Shown here piece by piece: positions 28,201 through 36,553 of a stretch of DNA of 64,000 nt (the first letter of the stretch is position 1; each line of letters begins with the position of its first letter). The stretch lies in the NCBI GenBank assembly GCA_041665785.1, contig JBAYIE010000004.1:62001-126000 (forward strand). Reading direction: 5' to 3'. This stretch comes from JBAYIE01 sp041665785. GTDB lineage: Bacteria > Bacteroidota > Bacteroidia > UKL13-3. The notes beneath the pieces were generated by a model that saw only the letters and a program-made list of their open reading frames with translations, was not told the origin of the DNA and made no database searches. Position numbers and translations under genes: made by a program.

Positions 28201-31200
28201 CAGTTTCCAGCAATTGGGCATTTATCCGGGTACTAAACCATCGTGCGGTCAAACTTTTGTAATGTTTAATTATGACTCATTGGCCGACCGCAAGGATTTA
28301 ACCCCTTGTGATCTGGATGGATTTGTGAATTGGCAGGGAGGAACAACGCCTGGTGGTATTACACGACCGCCTTTCTTTAGTGGAGCCAACTTTAATCCGA
28401 TGACGGTATGGACGAGTCCGGCCGGAACTACATTTATTTATCACTACGGATTCAACACCGGAACTCCACCTCCGGCAGATACAGCCAATGGCTGGATTAC
28501 TGTAGGATTGCAAATTGGTAATGGTTGTAAAGACACATCCCGAAAAAATATCCTGATGTCGCAGTATCGCGCCAATCTTGGAGTTTACCAGGCCAATATG
28601 CCTGCCGGTCAATATACCTTTGCCTTCAACCGTATCTTCAATTTACGTCCATTAACTCCGGGTATTCCGGATACATTGATCGATATTGAATATGTTGATT
28701 GCGCTTTCCCACGTTGTGTATCTACACCGGTTTGGTATCATAACTTCATCCGTATCATCAATCTGGATGCAGTATTTGAAGAGTTCCCGCAACAGCTTCC
28801 ACCTAATGTATGGAAGTTGAGAGGCAGGGGAGAAGAGATTACTGTATTCTACGAAGACAGCGTTCAGGATAGTGTGAGGTACGACAGCTGGCAGTGGGGT
28901 GATGCAACAGTAACTGTTGACTCATTCTGGTATTCCGGCGATGACACCACCGATGGATTCTATACCAAGGGAATACGTCGTGTACGTTATAATATTGATA
29001 TGCTGGATGCCGCCAATCCTGTAATCATGGATTCAACTGTATGGCCAATCCGTGCGTCATTCCCTGGTGCAACCGATGGTATCAAGGCAAGACAACCCGG
29101 AACCTTTGTACCGGTTTCTTATGATACACTGGATTATTGTACCGGAATGGGTAAAGCAAATCCATCTTATATTATTGTCGATACGGCTCTCATGTTCCTG
29201 CCGGTCAAACACCGGTATGTCAGAACCAGTTGGGAAGCAGATAACCGGATTGATCCTTACAAAGGACCGGATGCGAATATTTCACCGATGATTCACTTAG
29301 TAGTTTCTACTGCGGGATGTCAGCAAATAGCCGGTAAGTTTATTACCATTGGTGTGATTGATACGTTTGATACTCAAAATGCAGATGGTATTTCCGATTC
29401 GGTATTCTGTGTAAACGAGAATGTTTACTTCTATGATTCAGTGCGCTACTGGAGATACGATGCAAGCGTTTCCAGCTTGCCATTCAATCCGGGTGGAACA
29501 CGCAATCCTACTCAGGGAACACCTCCGTATAGCTTCCTGGTATTCGGATTCCCTGAAAACCTGATGCAGATTGATACCTTCAACTTCTGGAGACACAATG
29601 AATTCTATCCGTTGGATTACAAAGGATATATGTATGGCGATAGTATTCTGAAATGGAATCTGGGCGCAGGTAAATACGAATATATATCACGCTATGATTC
29701 TGTATTCTCCGAACGCATCTATTGGGACTTTGGTGATGGAAATCAACATCAGGGACGTAATCCGGTGCATTTTTATGAAGGTTATGGCCGCTATAAAGTA
29801 TCCATGTTCTCGCGCGACAGTATGGGCTTCTGGGATACCTGCGTACGCTATGTGAACATTGTGAAACCTGTGGCTAAGATCGGACTCATTCAATCGGTAT
29901 TCAATTGCGGAATTCCGGCTGTTCCAATGTGGGATTCAAGTTATATGGTGTTTGGTACCGGTCCGAATACAACCGATGGTATTTATCTGCAGTACTGGTG
30001 GTTTGGGGATAATAAGAACGATACCGTAAATCCGTTTACACCGGCAACGGGTAACCCACAACCCGAATACCATTACAACTCCAACGGGAAATTCCGGTTG
30101 AAGATGGTGGTTCGAACCTTCCAGGGTTGTCTGGATACTACATACAGTGAAATCTTTATCAAAGGTCCTCGTCCTGCAATACGCCTGTTGAGTGATACCA
30201 TAGGTTGTTCTCCGTTCAAAGTAACTATTGTGAACATGGCCGACTCCTTCGATATGCAGGCACCTAATGATACACCTACGCGCAAAACCCTGATTGATTG
30301 GGGTGATGGAGCACAGACCATATTGTGGGGCAGAAGGGATACAACCACGCATTCTTATCCGGATTCAGGAGTATTCACTATATCTGTTACCGGAACCGAT
30401 GAAGATCCTGTTACCGGTCTCACAACCTGTTTACCTTCTTACTTCCCGGATACCATAAACGGTGCTAACCGTCCGATCAAAATCTACCTGGTTAAATTCC
30501 CGGTTGCGATGGATGTGAGCAAACATCATATCTGTATTGATGAAGTATTCCAGATTCAGAATAGTTCGGATCCGAATTATACGTCTTACCAGTATAAATT
30601 CTATCGGGATGATGACTCGCTGAATACTGTCAACCAGAATGGTGCAGCACCGAATACGGTAGATCATTCGTTTGATAGTGCCGGGGTGTATACCATTTAT
30701 GGATACCCTACAGGTTTTGGACCAGCTATTCCACTTGCTTCACAGAAAAACTGTTCAAATCCGGATACGATGACTGTGGAAGTTCATAAAGCCACACCGG
30801 AATTTTCAACGGATACTTCCAATGTGCCGATCTTCCGCTTTACCAATCTGTCGTCACCTTCATCGTATTATTTCGTATGGCAACTCTTTAAAGAGGATGG
30901 CACACCTGTTGGCGACAAAAATGGAAACATCAACGATAAAGATTGGTCGTATGATTTGAAAGACGATACCGGTTCGTATAATGTTTGTCTGATCGCGATC
31001 ACGTATGATACACTCGGACATTGTCCGGATACCATTTGTCATCCGATTAAGAGTAACTTCCTCACCCGGATTACGATACCGAATGTATTCTCTCCGGATG
31101 GAAATAATATCAACGACTTCTTCAAAATTGATATTGAAGGAGAAACAGATTACAATCTGATGATCTATAACCGTTGGGGCGACAAAGTATTCGAATCGTT

Positions 31201-31345
31201 AGACTCGAAGAAACTCTGGAACGGAACCAACATGAACGATGGGGATGAATGTCCGGCCGGTGTATACTACTTCATCTTCAGCTGGAAGATGAGAGGAAGT
31301 GATCAAAGCAATACCAAAACCGGAACGGTTACCCTGATCAAATAA
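25265..31345 (+). CDS. Giant secreted PKD-domain protein with T9SS type B (CHU_C) sorting domain
   Basis: About 2026 residues from ATG 25265, which begins a good signal peptide (MNKLKYYLIYLF, ending RSQAQ). The frame is open back to TTG 25145, adding 40 residues without signal character, so the later ATG is preferred. PKD-like motifs recur along the chain (DWGDG, NFGDP, WDFGDG, FGDNKND, DWGDGAQ), with long unique stretches rich in Asp, Pro and Thr between them. The end is a canonical CHU_C domain: IPNVFSPDGNNINDFFKID, IYNRWGDKVFES, WNG and TVTLIK. It is presumably secreted through T9SS and could be an adhesin. Operon position after the sigma factor and its probable regulator suggests it is their target. 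Confidence 0.92.
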   Translation: MNKLKYYLIYLFMVMGILRSQAQTVAVTPSTICAGNQATLCVTYSPPSGRTIANYKFDLFNNSNAATTITTPANQPCYTYTYPAGNHKAKVSVILDNSTQVDATPVDVVVYNLPVINAQVLSQDTQCFRGNYYVFKNLATQNGNSPSNPISFYYWNYGDANGDTVYTNADVGHNYTAPITVITGINILLSATDSKGCRKDSVFQSFIALKPNITPNFKWTFVSGPCFVSCYQFQNTSTPPANVIDTYEWDWGDGSKFTGDAQNDPSNHYDTITHCYRKDGQFNPALILTDLTGCTDSTRKRANNTTQALPQNINFRFDIVTTKSATDTATRKDTVCSGSGGTKNICFRMTPVSFAQSGAGDFVWNFGDPNDPALKNLDSSSWNPCHVYSGMGTFFPQITIKNVCPDTTFVYHSAISTFSRFDSAAFPDNDWGANPTPPPGAQVLPFKFTDPVDFMDSVDLDYTHTTRVLPQLRETNIVDTIIHAFTTAAKDRIIYFRRLDPIIDVIATDTFIKEKIRIPVTHIIEMQRMPGAKDLAHKKELVFNYRMGFDRPNVFLRQSPLITDTNNTAIQDNIYLYYKLINSFDIQSYGVEVVGPSASIELPPAGIVIKQSQKNQCGPTDTIDFVNTSAYFKSRKVWRRWDFDDNFAPQCTSFSVPRRGFPQPAPAGRWGQGAWGTAIQQDLGSDHFFIANGVIYPGRMSCKFSFDTLPRYAYPHWDTVYNWYRKGHDFMPWDYAQWDTVFPPTAPKFYVQPGDAKWWGKPVYLNIGTGEWSLTPGTTTMQYTIKSFPYTNPLTGQITTRYYVDTIPTTDVPNTIVMAWPRIDTMNLRTNNGQDLDPGSPLLVQNIPDPIGLGRGKYVMLNGPQIDTVGPTLLVKSQGDQWTISPKTPIPGGIDFYEYVFRRTIQRCLTVRQRLKDTVNNESFDPGGPYDSVVLDDQDCNDEATVQLALSKADARGLAIGGKLCPGLTTNAFGANIRFSFQQLGIYPGTKPSCGQTFVMFNYDSLADRKDLTPCDLDGFVNWQGGTTPGGITRPPFFSGANFNPMTVWTSPAGTTFIYHYGFNTGTPPPADTANGWITVGLQIGNGCKDTSRKNILMSQYRANLGVYQANMPAGQYTFAFNRIFNLRPLTPGIPDTLIDIEYVDCAFPRCVSTPVWYHNFIRIINLDAVFEEFPQQLPPNVWKLRGRGEEITVFYEDSVQDSVRYDSWQWGDATVTVDSFWYSGDDTTDGFYTKGIRRVRYNIDMLDAANPVIMDSTVWPIRASFPGATDGIKARQPGTFVPVSYDTLDYCTGMGKANPSYIIVDTALMFLPVKHRYVRTSWEADNRIDPYKGPDANISPMIHLVVSTAGCQQIAGKFITIGVIDTFDTQNADGISDSVFCVNENVYFYDSVRYWRYDASVSSLPFNPGGTRNPTQGTPPYSFLVFGFPENLMQIDTFNFWRHNEFYPLDYKGYMYGDSILKWNLGAGKYEYISRYDSVFSERIYWDFGDGNQHQGRNPVHFYEGYGRYKVSMFSRDSMGFWDTCVRYVNIVKPVAKIGLIQSVFNCGIPAVPMWDSSYMVFGTGPNTTDGIYLQYWWFGDNKNDTVNPFTPATGNPQPEYHYNSNGKFRLKMVVRTFQGCLDTTYSEIFIKGPRPAIRLLSDTIGCSPFKVTIVNMADSFDMQAPNDTPTRKTLIDWGDGAQTILWGRRDTTTHSYPDSGVFTISVTGTDEDPVTGLTTCLPSYFPDTINGANRPIKIYLVKFPVAMDVSKHHICIDEVFQIQNSSDPNYTSYQYKFYRDDDSLNTVNQNGAAPNTVDHSFDSAGVYTIYGYPTGFGPAIPLASQKNCSNPDTMTVEVHKATPEFSTDTSNVPIFRFTNLSSPSSYYFVWQLFKEDGTPVGDKNGNINDKDWSYDLKDDTGSYNVCLIAITYDTLGHCPDTICHPIKSNFLTRITIPNVFSPDGNNINDFFKIDIEGETDYNLMIYNRWGDKVFESLDSKKLWNGTNMNDGDECPAGVYYFIFSWKMRGSDQSNTKTGTVTLIK

Positions 31346-31357
31346 ATCACTTTAACA

Positions 31358-31393
31358 CAAAAAAAATGCCTCCCACGGGAGGCATTTTTTTTT
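31358..31393. terminator. Bidirectional rho-independent terminator
   Basis: ATGCCTCC (31366-31373) pairs with GGAGGCAT (31378-31385) around CACG, flanked by an A-run on the left and a T-run on the right. It serves the giant PKD gene on + and the converging lipoprotein gene on -. Confidence 0.92.
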
Positions 31394-31415
31394 GAACTTA
31401 ATTTCTGATTGACAT

Positions 31416-32024
31416 TTAATGCAATTGAACCGGAAAAACTATATCCAGATCTGTATCCGGTGAAGGAGCCGTAGATTTCGGAATGCCATCGTAATGACTC
31501 AGCACTACTCTTAGATTGCCCAGAGCAGGAGGCGTATAACCTGCCTGATTTCGTGTATCAAATGTCAACTGTAGACCAACCGGTAAAGGTGGATTGTTGT
31601 CATCGAAATCAGTAATGTACACGGCAAGTTTATCAACGATCGAATTATCGGGAGTATAGAAGAATTGATGTGTGTTTTTACGTTCTTCTATTTCGTGGGA
31701 AATGGTATCCCATGGAGTTTTTGTTTTATCGAGTAACAGGAGCATTACTGTATAACGCAAACCTGAATCCAATTTCAATGTATCGATTTGAGGTAGCGAA
31801 CCTCCGGCTCCATCGGTATCTTCCCAGGTACAGGAAAAGTGTTTTGAACTGTCGGCTGGATTAAGTTCTGAAAATCCGTTAAAAATGGCGGTTGTAATTT
31901 GCTCCTGAGTATTGGTAATGGGTGGGATAGTTGGATCAGCATCGTTTTTACGACAACCATATATCAATAAAAAAGCTGAAGCAAGGCCAAGATATTTTAA
32001 GGTTCGTGTTGAGTAGTTTTTCAT
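31416..32024 (-). CDS. Lipoprotein encoded with a TonB-dependent receptor
   Basis: A 202-residue lipoprotein: hydrophobic signal and lipobox LLIYGC with Cys24. The mature part is beta-rich with acidic loops (CTWEDTDGAGG, TDFDDNNPPLPVGL) and a HEIEERKNTHQFFYTP stretch. I recall similar proteins paired with TonB receptors in many Bacteroidota genomes, without an assigned function. It starts four bases after the receptor gene stops, on the same strand, so it is probably a periplasmic-facing or surface partner in uptake of the same ligand. Confidence 0.75.
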   Translation of the reverse strand: MKNYSTRTLKYLGLASAFLLIYGCRKNDADPTIPPITNTQEQITTAIFNGFSELNPADSSKHFSCTWEDTDGAGGSLPQIDTLKLDSGLRYTVMLLLLDKTKTPWDTISHEIEERKNTHQFFYTPDNSIVDKLAVYITDFDDNNPPLPVGLQLTFDTRNQAGYTPPALGNLRVVLSHYDGIPKSTAPSPDTDLDIVFPVQLH

Positions 32025-32028
32025 ACGT

Positions 32029-34377
32029 TTAGTTTTTTACAGTTAAGATTTGAAAGGGTATCATAAAGCGAAGCATGAAATTTATTCCGGTTTCATCGGT
32101 AAAATACCTGAAGCGGTTCATATAATCGCGGTAAGAACGATTGAGGAGATTCTGAATACCGAATGAAACGGAAATGGCATCCTGTTTAACCGGGATTTCA
32201 AAACCTGCATTTACATTCAGCAAAAAATAAGCAGATGGAGGTGGCAGGTAATCTACACCAACCGGATATCGGAATTGATGCGCAACATAGATTCCTTCTG
32301 TTTCAAAAAACAGGTTTTGGAAAACTTTGGTACCGGCATGATGGTAATTGAGATCGCCCGAAATACGGTTAGCAGGTATGAAAATTAACGGTTCTCGCGT
32401 GTGTAATTCAGATGCATGCAAATAGTTTGCCTTAATACCAAAAATTAAATGAGATGTTACGTTGTATGCGCCGTGCAATTCAATGCCCTGCAGCAAAGCA
32501 TCAGTTTGTGTGAATTGAAATGTTGGAAATGTTCCGCGTAAGGTAATGGTGGGTTGAAGGGAAGGGTATAGATAAATGTAATCGTAAATCATGTTACGAT
32601 AAAAACTTCCTTCGATAAACCATTTATTCGTCTGGTGTTTGATTCCGATTTCCAGGTTCAGATTCTTTTCGCGTAAGAGATTGCTGTCACCTATTTCAAA
32701 TGCCGCAGCTCCATTGTGCAAACCATGGCTGTACAATTCGTTCATGGATGGTGGTCTCCATCCCGAAGAAGCAGATGCATAGATGCCGGTTTGGGAGGAA
32801 AGCTGATACCGGCTTCCGGCAATAAGGGTTGAGCTCTGAAACGAACGGTAATCGCGGATAATGCTGTTGCTTTTGTTCCTGAAATAGGCCGTCTGTTCAC
32901 GGTAATCTGCGCGAATTCCTGCTTCTGCCTGAAATCTGCCCCGCGCGTATTTTTCTATCAGAAAGGCATGCATGGATTGTGCAATAAAATTTGGAATGAT
33001 GGGACTTTGTGTACCTCCGGTTACGTTGGATTGATATGATAAACCTGCACCGGATTTTCCGGACCAGGATTTACTGATCCGATGTTCCCACGTGAGTTCC
33101 GACTGATAGGTTTTTAGAACCAAATCATAGGCAGGTTTGTCGGTTGCACCTGAACTGGTATTCCATGAAACTCCCAAATCAAATTCCTGGCGTTCATTTA
33201 ATTGCCGCGATGTAAACAAATTCAGTGCATGCCGGCTATTCAGAACATATCGCAATTGTAAGGATTGTACTTCATGCCATACCAATTGGTAGGGATTGGC
33301 AATAGCATAGGTAAATGGTTTCATGTACAGCGGTTGCGAGGCTTGCATGGCTCGCAGCAGGTCGGTTGTATTGCCGATATGTGCCGCCCGCATAATTCCC
33401 AATCGCGCATTGAAGACACTCATTCGGCCTGTAAGCGTGAGCTTTCTATAGTTCATTTCAGCACCGGCGTTTCCATCCAATTCCTCAAATCCGGTATTTG
33501 AAATGACGTAACCGGGAGTCTGTGCATCACCTGCTTTGCGTATGGTTCCTTGCATATTCCATCGAAAGGAAGGCAGTTTAAGCGGTGAACCTTCCAACAA
33601 TGCAGAAAGTCCGCCCTGCCTGTTGTTCGATAACAAGGTACCTGTAACAAAACCTCCCATTCCGGCTTTTGTGCGAAATGGTCGGGAGGAAAGTTTAATA
33701 ACACCACCCAAAGCTTCCGGACCAAACTCAACTGAAGAAGCTCCCCTGATCAACTCCAGACGGTTGATGGTAAACGGGTCAATTTCCGGCCCGTGTTCTG
33801 CACCCCATTGCTGACCTTCCTGTTTAACTCCATTGTTGAGCATAATAATACGGTTGCTGTGCAAGCCGCGAATAACAGGTTTGGATAGGGTTGGTCCGGT
33901 ATTTAACAGAGTTACTCCGTTCAGGGGTTTCAACAGATCTCCCAGATTTTGTCCCATCCGTTTTTGAATGCGCGAAAATTCCAAAATGCTTTTGTTTTGC
34001 AGGGTCAGATCAGTCATAGGTTTACCGGTCTGATCCGTAAGTTCAAATGCGTGGAGATGCAAACTTTCTTCGCACATACGGATTATGATCGTTTGTCCGG
34101 GCGAAATACGTATGAATTGTTCATGTGCATGGTAACCTACAAAGGTGCATTGAATAAACTGTCGTCCGGATGTCAGAGAGTCAAAAACGGCCACTCCCTG
34201 AGCATCCGTCAGATGAATATCCTTATGGCGATTTAAGCGCAGGGATGCTTTCTCCAGCGGTAAACCCGAAAGGCTATCGGTTACAATTATTCGAACAGAA
34301 AAGGTTGGCTTAACTTTTGGATTTTGAGCGAAGATCCAAACAGGCAATACCAAACAGCACAGCAATAAACGGTGCAT
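32029..34377 (-). CDS. TonB-dependent outer-membrane receptor
   Basis: A 782-residue outer-membrane transporter. Signal peptide residues 1-18 (ending IFAQ), a carboxypeptidase-like regulatory domain at about 27-105 (TDSLSGLPLEKASLRL), a plug at about 135-235 (PVIRGLHSNRIIMLNNGVKQ, then VEFGPEALGGVIKL) and a barrel to the end. The plug stretch GQQWGAEHGPEIDPF is His- and acid-containing, as in ZnuD-like metal receptors. The upstream gene encodes a His/Cys-rich exported protein and the downstream one a lipoprotein, which together point to a transition metal such as zinc or copper. That substrate is an inference. Confidence 0.9.
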   Translation of the reverse strand: MHRLLLCCLVLPVWIFAQNPKVKPTFSVRIIVTDSLSGLPLEKASLRLNRHKDIHLTDAQGVAVFDSLTSGRQFIQCTFVGYHAHEQFIRISPGQTIIIRMCEESLHLHAFELTDQTGKPMTDLTLQNKSILEFSRIQKRMGQNLGDLLKPLNGVTLLNTGPTLSKPVIRGLHSNRIIMLNNGVKQEGQQWGAEHGPEIDPFTINRLELIRGASSVEFGPEALGGVIKLSSRPFRTKAGMGGFVTGTLLSNNRQGGLSALLEGSPLKLPSFRWNMQGTIRKAGDAQTPGYVISNTGFEELDGNAGAEMNYRKLTLTGRMSVFNARLGIMRAAHIGNTTDLLRAMQASQPLYMKPFTYAIANPYQLVWHEVQSLQLRYVLNSRHALNLFTSRQLNERQEFDLGVSWNTSSGATDKPAYDLVLKTYQSELTWEHRISKSWSGKSGAGLSYQSNVTGGTQSPIIPNFIAQSMHAFLIEKYARGRFQAEAGIRADYREQTAYFRNKSNSIIRDYRSFQSSTLIAGSRYQLSSQTGIYASASSGWRPPSMNELYSHGLHNGAAAFEIGDSNLLREKNLNLEIGIKHQTNKWFIEGSFYRNMIYDYIYLYPSLQPTITLRGTFPTFQFTQTDALLQGIELHGAYNVTSHLIFGIKANYLHASELHTREPLIFIPANRISGDLNYHHAGTKVFQNLFFETEGIYVAHQFRYPVGVDYLPPPSAYFLLNVNAGFEIPVKQDAISVSFGIQNLLNRSYRDYMNRFRYFTDETGINFMLRFMIPFQILTVKN

Positions 34378-34414
34378 AATAAAAATAAATTAAAGATGAA
34401 TAAATTGAAATGGG

Positions 34415-34804
34415 TCAGGCTATGCGCCGGGGAGGACCCTTATTCATCAATGCCGGAATTACCGGATTGGATATTGGAGAGGAGAATTCAAACGTGAGAT
34501 AATAGATCAGCTCTATGGGAGCGAAACGTGATGTTTGACCGAATGTAAAAGATTTTATTAATGGAAAAGAACAGGTAAAACAAGTAGGAACCGGGGTGCT
34601 TAAGTGTGAAGTATGTCCGCATGAAGCGGCATGTATATCATCGCAAAAAGCCAGATCCAATTCGCAATGATGGTGGGTATCTTGCTTCAGATGAGCCTCC
34701 GCATGCAGATCCGCCGTATGAGAATGAAAGGCATTGAAAGGCATTAAGGTAACAACCAGAAGCCCGAGCAGGATGGAGGCCATATACTTTTGAAAACCCT
34801 TCAA
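34415..34804 (-). CDS. Exported His/Cys-rich small protein
   Basis: A protein of 129 residues from TTG 34804, or 122 from ATG 34783. A hydrophobic signal (MASILLGLLVVTLMPF) precedes a mature region dense in metal ligands: HSHTADLHAEAH, DTHHHCELD, CGHTSH and CFTC. The C-terminal third is more hydrophobic. Such proteins commonly precede metal TonB receptors and may bind or scavenge Zn or Cu in the periplasm. A promoter-like TTTT-N19-TACCTTCG on the - strand (34813-34843) would start transcription near 34808, which favours the ATG at 34783. No family name is offered. Confidence 0.7.
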   Translation of the reverse strand: MKGFQKYMASILLGLLVVTLMPFNAFHSHTADLHAEAHLKQDTHHHCELDLAFCDDIHAASCGHTSHLSTPVPTCFTCSFPLIKSFTFGQTSRFAPIELIYYLTFEFSSPISNPVIPALMNKGPPRRIA

Positions 34805-34812
34805 AACGAATG

Positions 34813-34843
34813 CGAAGGTAATGCTTTAATCAGGCAACGAAAA
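34813..34843 (-). promoter_or_regulatory. Candidate promoter of the metal-uptake operon
   Basis: Read on the - strand: TTTT (34840-34843), 19 bases, then TACCTTCG (34813-34820), one mismatch from TAnnTTTG. A metal-responsive operator may overlap it but none is obvious. Confidence 0.45.
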
Positions 34844-34995
34844 ACACGTATCGTATAAATCCTTAATGGTCAGAAATATACTCGCTTAAAGCAGCGATTA
34901 TTTTCAGCCTGATTGACATGGGTTAATCCTTTGAATGATCAGATACCGTTTGAAGCATGAAAAGTGGAGAAGGCGATCATTCCTGAAGAAAACAT

Positions 34996-35394
34996 TTACA
35001 GATCCCTGTTTTCAGAAGAAAAGTGTCTGGAAAGTTCTTCACCCTGAAGGTTTTGTTTTTCTAAACTCCATTTATTGGTAACCGAAGTTTCGATCCACAC
35101 ACGGCCTGATTTTCGGAAAACCTGCACCCACAAACCAAACGATTGTTCGAATGCTTTCTCCAGTTCATCAACAGTCATTTCAGGAGAAATAATGATGGCG
35201 CCTGAATTGTGCAGCGGACGGCATTCGCCCAGAGTTGACATTGAACTTCGGATCTGCTTACGATGAGAATCCTCGCCGGCCGGGGCACGCGAAAAGAACT
35301 CCAGCTTCAGGTAGGGGAATAATTGGCTGAATTCCTCCTGAATGGTTAGGATCTTTTTTCCGTCTTCTATTGATATTTCCTTTTGGGGTTGCAT
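34996..35394 (-). CDS. Conserved hypothetical protein
   Basis: A 132-residue cytoplasmic protein without signal or membrane segments. The sequence SPEMTVDELEKAFEQSFGLW followed by VQVFRKSGRVWIETS and a WSLEKQNLQGEEL tail is a pattern I have seen in uncharacterised Bacteroidota proteins. It contains two conserved-looking Trp residues and an SSMSTLGECRPLH stretch. It is transcribed alone between the metal locus and the two-component genes. No function can be assigned. Confidence 0.75.
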   Translation of the reverse strand: MQPQKEISIEDGKKILTIQEEFSQLFPYLKLEFFSRAPAGEDSHRKQIRSSMSTLGECRPLHNSGAIIISPEMTVDELEKAFEQSFGLWVQVFRKSGRVWIETSVTNKWSLEKQNLQGEELSRHFSSENRDL

Positions 35395-35494
35395 GATGTG
35401 GAATCTCTCCCTTACGGGAACAAAATTACCGCCGCAAACAACCCAGAAGTATGACGAATATTAGGAAATGGCTTGATTGTTGTTCAGATTCCAA

Positions 35495-36553
35495 TTAGTT
35501 TTTCATCTTTTCAAGCTTTTCAGCATTGAGAATAATGATGGTTCTGCCGTTGATATCGATCAATCCTTCCGACTTAAAATCACTCAAGGTGCGAATGGTT
35601 GTTTCAGTGGCAGTACCAGCCAAACGCGCAATATCTTCACGGGATATTTTCATGGCAAACTGTTTGTCATCGGCGCTTTTATAACGGTTGTTCAGGGTTA
35701 TCAACGCTTCCGAAACACGTTTCCGAACCGAATTATAAGCCAGTTTAACCAGTTGCTCTTCTTTCTCTACCAGGTTGTCGGACAACAGTTGAATGAATTT
35801 GCGTGAAACCTCTGCATTTTTATACAACAAGTCTATAAAATCTTCTTTCGGAATAAAGCTGATATCGCTGTCTTCAATGGCCTCGGCGGTATCTGAATAA
35901 CTCCGATCTTCCATCAGAGCAAGATATCCAAAGAAGTCGCCGTCTTTGTATAAACCGGTGATAAATTCTTTCCCCGTTTCGTGCGAACGCGATGATTTTA
36001 CTTTACCCTTATTCAGAAAATAGATTCCTCGGGGCACGCCGTCCTCTTTGTATATGCTTTCTTTCTTTTTATAAGAACGACTGTCCCGAATGGTCGAAAT
36101 CTTTTTCAAATCTTCGATGCTTCTTGCATCGTTAATAAATTCATTAATCCCTTCAGCACTTTTTGAGAACTCTTTTTTAAGAAAATCTGCTTTACGCAAA
36201 CGCACCTCAATGGCGTTCAGCAATTCAATTTCATCGAATGGTTTAGTCAGGTAATCATCGGCACCCATTTCCATTCCTTTACGCATTTCACTGCGTTCGG
36301 CCTTCGCGGTCAGAAAAATAAAGGGTATTCCTGAAGTTGTTTCATTTTTAGATAGCATATGCAACACACCATATCCGTCAAGAATCGGCATCATGATATC
36401 GCAAATGATCAGATCAGGCATTTCTCTTAATGCGGTTTCAACGCCATCCTTTCCGTTTTTAGCGGCAAAGACCTTGTATCCGGCCAGTTCAAGGATTTCG
36501 GAGGTGTTTTCACGAACATCCTTATTGTCTTCGATGAGTAGTACTTTTTTCAT
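35495..36553 (-). CDS. Response regulator with CheY receiver, cNMP-binding and Crp-type HTH domains
   Basis: A 352-residue transcription regulator with three modules. Residues 1-120 are a receiver with phospho-acceptor Asp52 (LIICDIMMP) and the KPF lysine at 104. Residues 150-270 are a cyclic-nucleotide-binding fold (RGIYFLNKGKVK, FGYLALMEDRSYSDTAEA). Residues 280-350 are a Crp/Fnr helix-turn-helix (SREDIARLAGTATETTIRTL). It overlaps the upstream PAS histidine kinase gene by four bases, so the kinase is very probably its partner. The PRTAA-type cAMP-contact signature is incomplete, so whether it binds a nucleotide is open. Confidence 0.93.
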   Translation of the reverse strand: MKKVLLIEDNKDVRENTSEILELAGYKVFAAKNGKDGVETALREMPDLIICDIMMPILDGYGVLHMLSKNETTSGIPFIFLTAKAERSEMRKGMEMGADDYLTKPFDEIELLNAIEVRLRKADFLKKEFSKSAEGINEFINDARSIEDLKKISTIRDSRSYKKKESIYKEDGVPRGIYFLNKGKVKSSRSHETGKEFITGLYKDGDFFGYLALMEDRSYSDTAEAIEDSDISFIPKEDFIDLLYKNAEVSRKFIQLLSDNLVEKEEQLVKLAYNSVRKRVSEALITLNNRYKSADDKQFAMKISREDIARLAGTATETTIRTLSDFKSEGLIDINGRTIIILNAEKLEKMKN

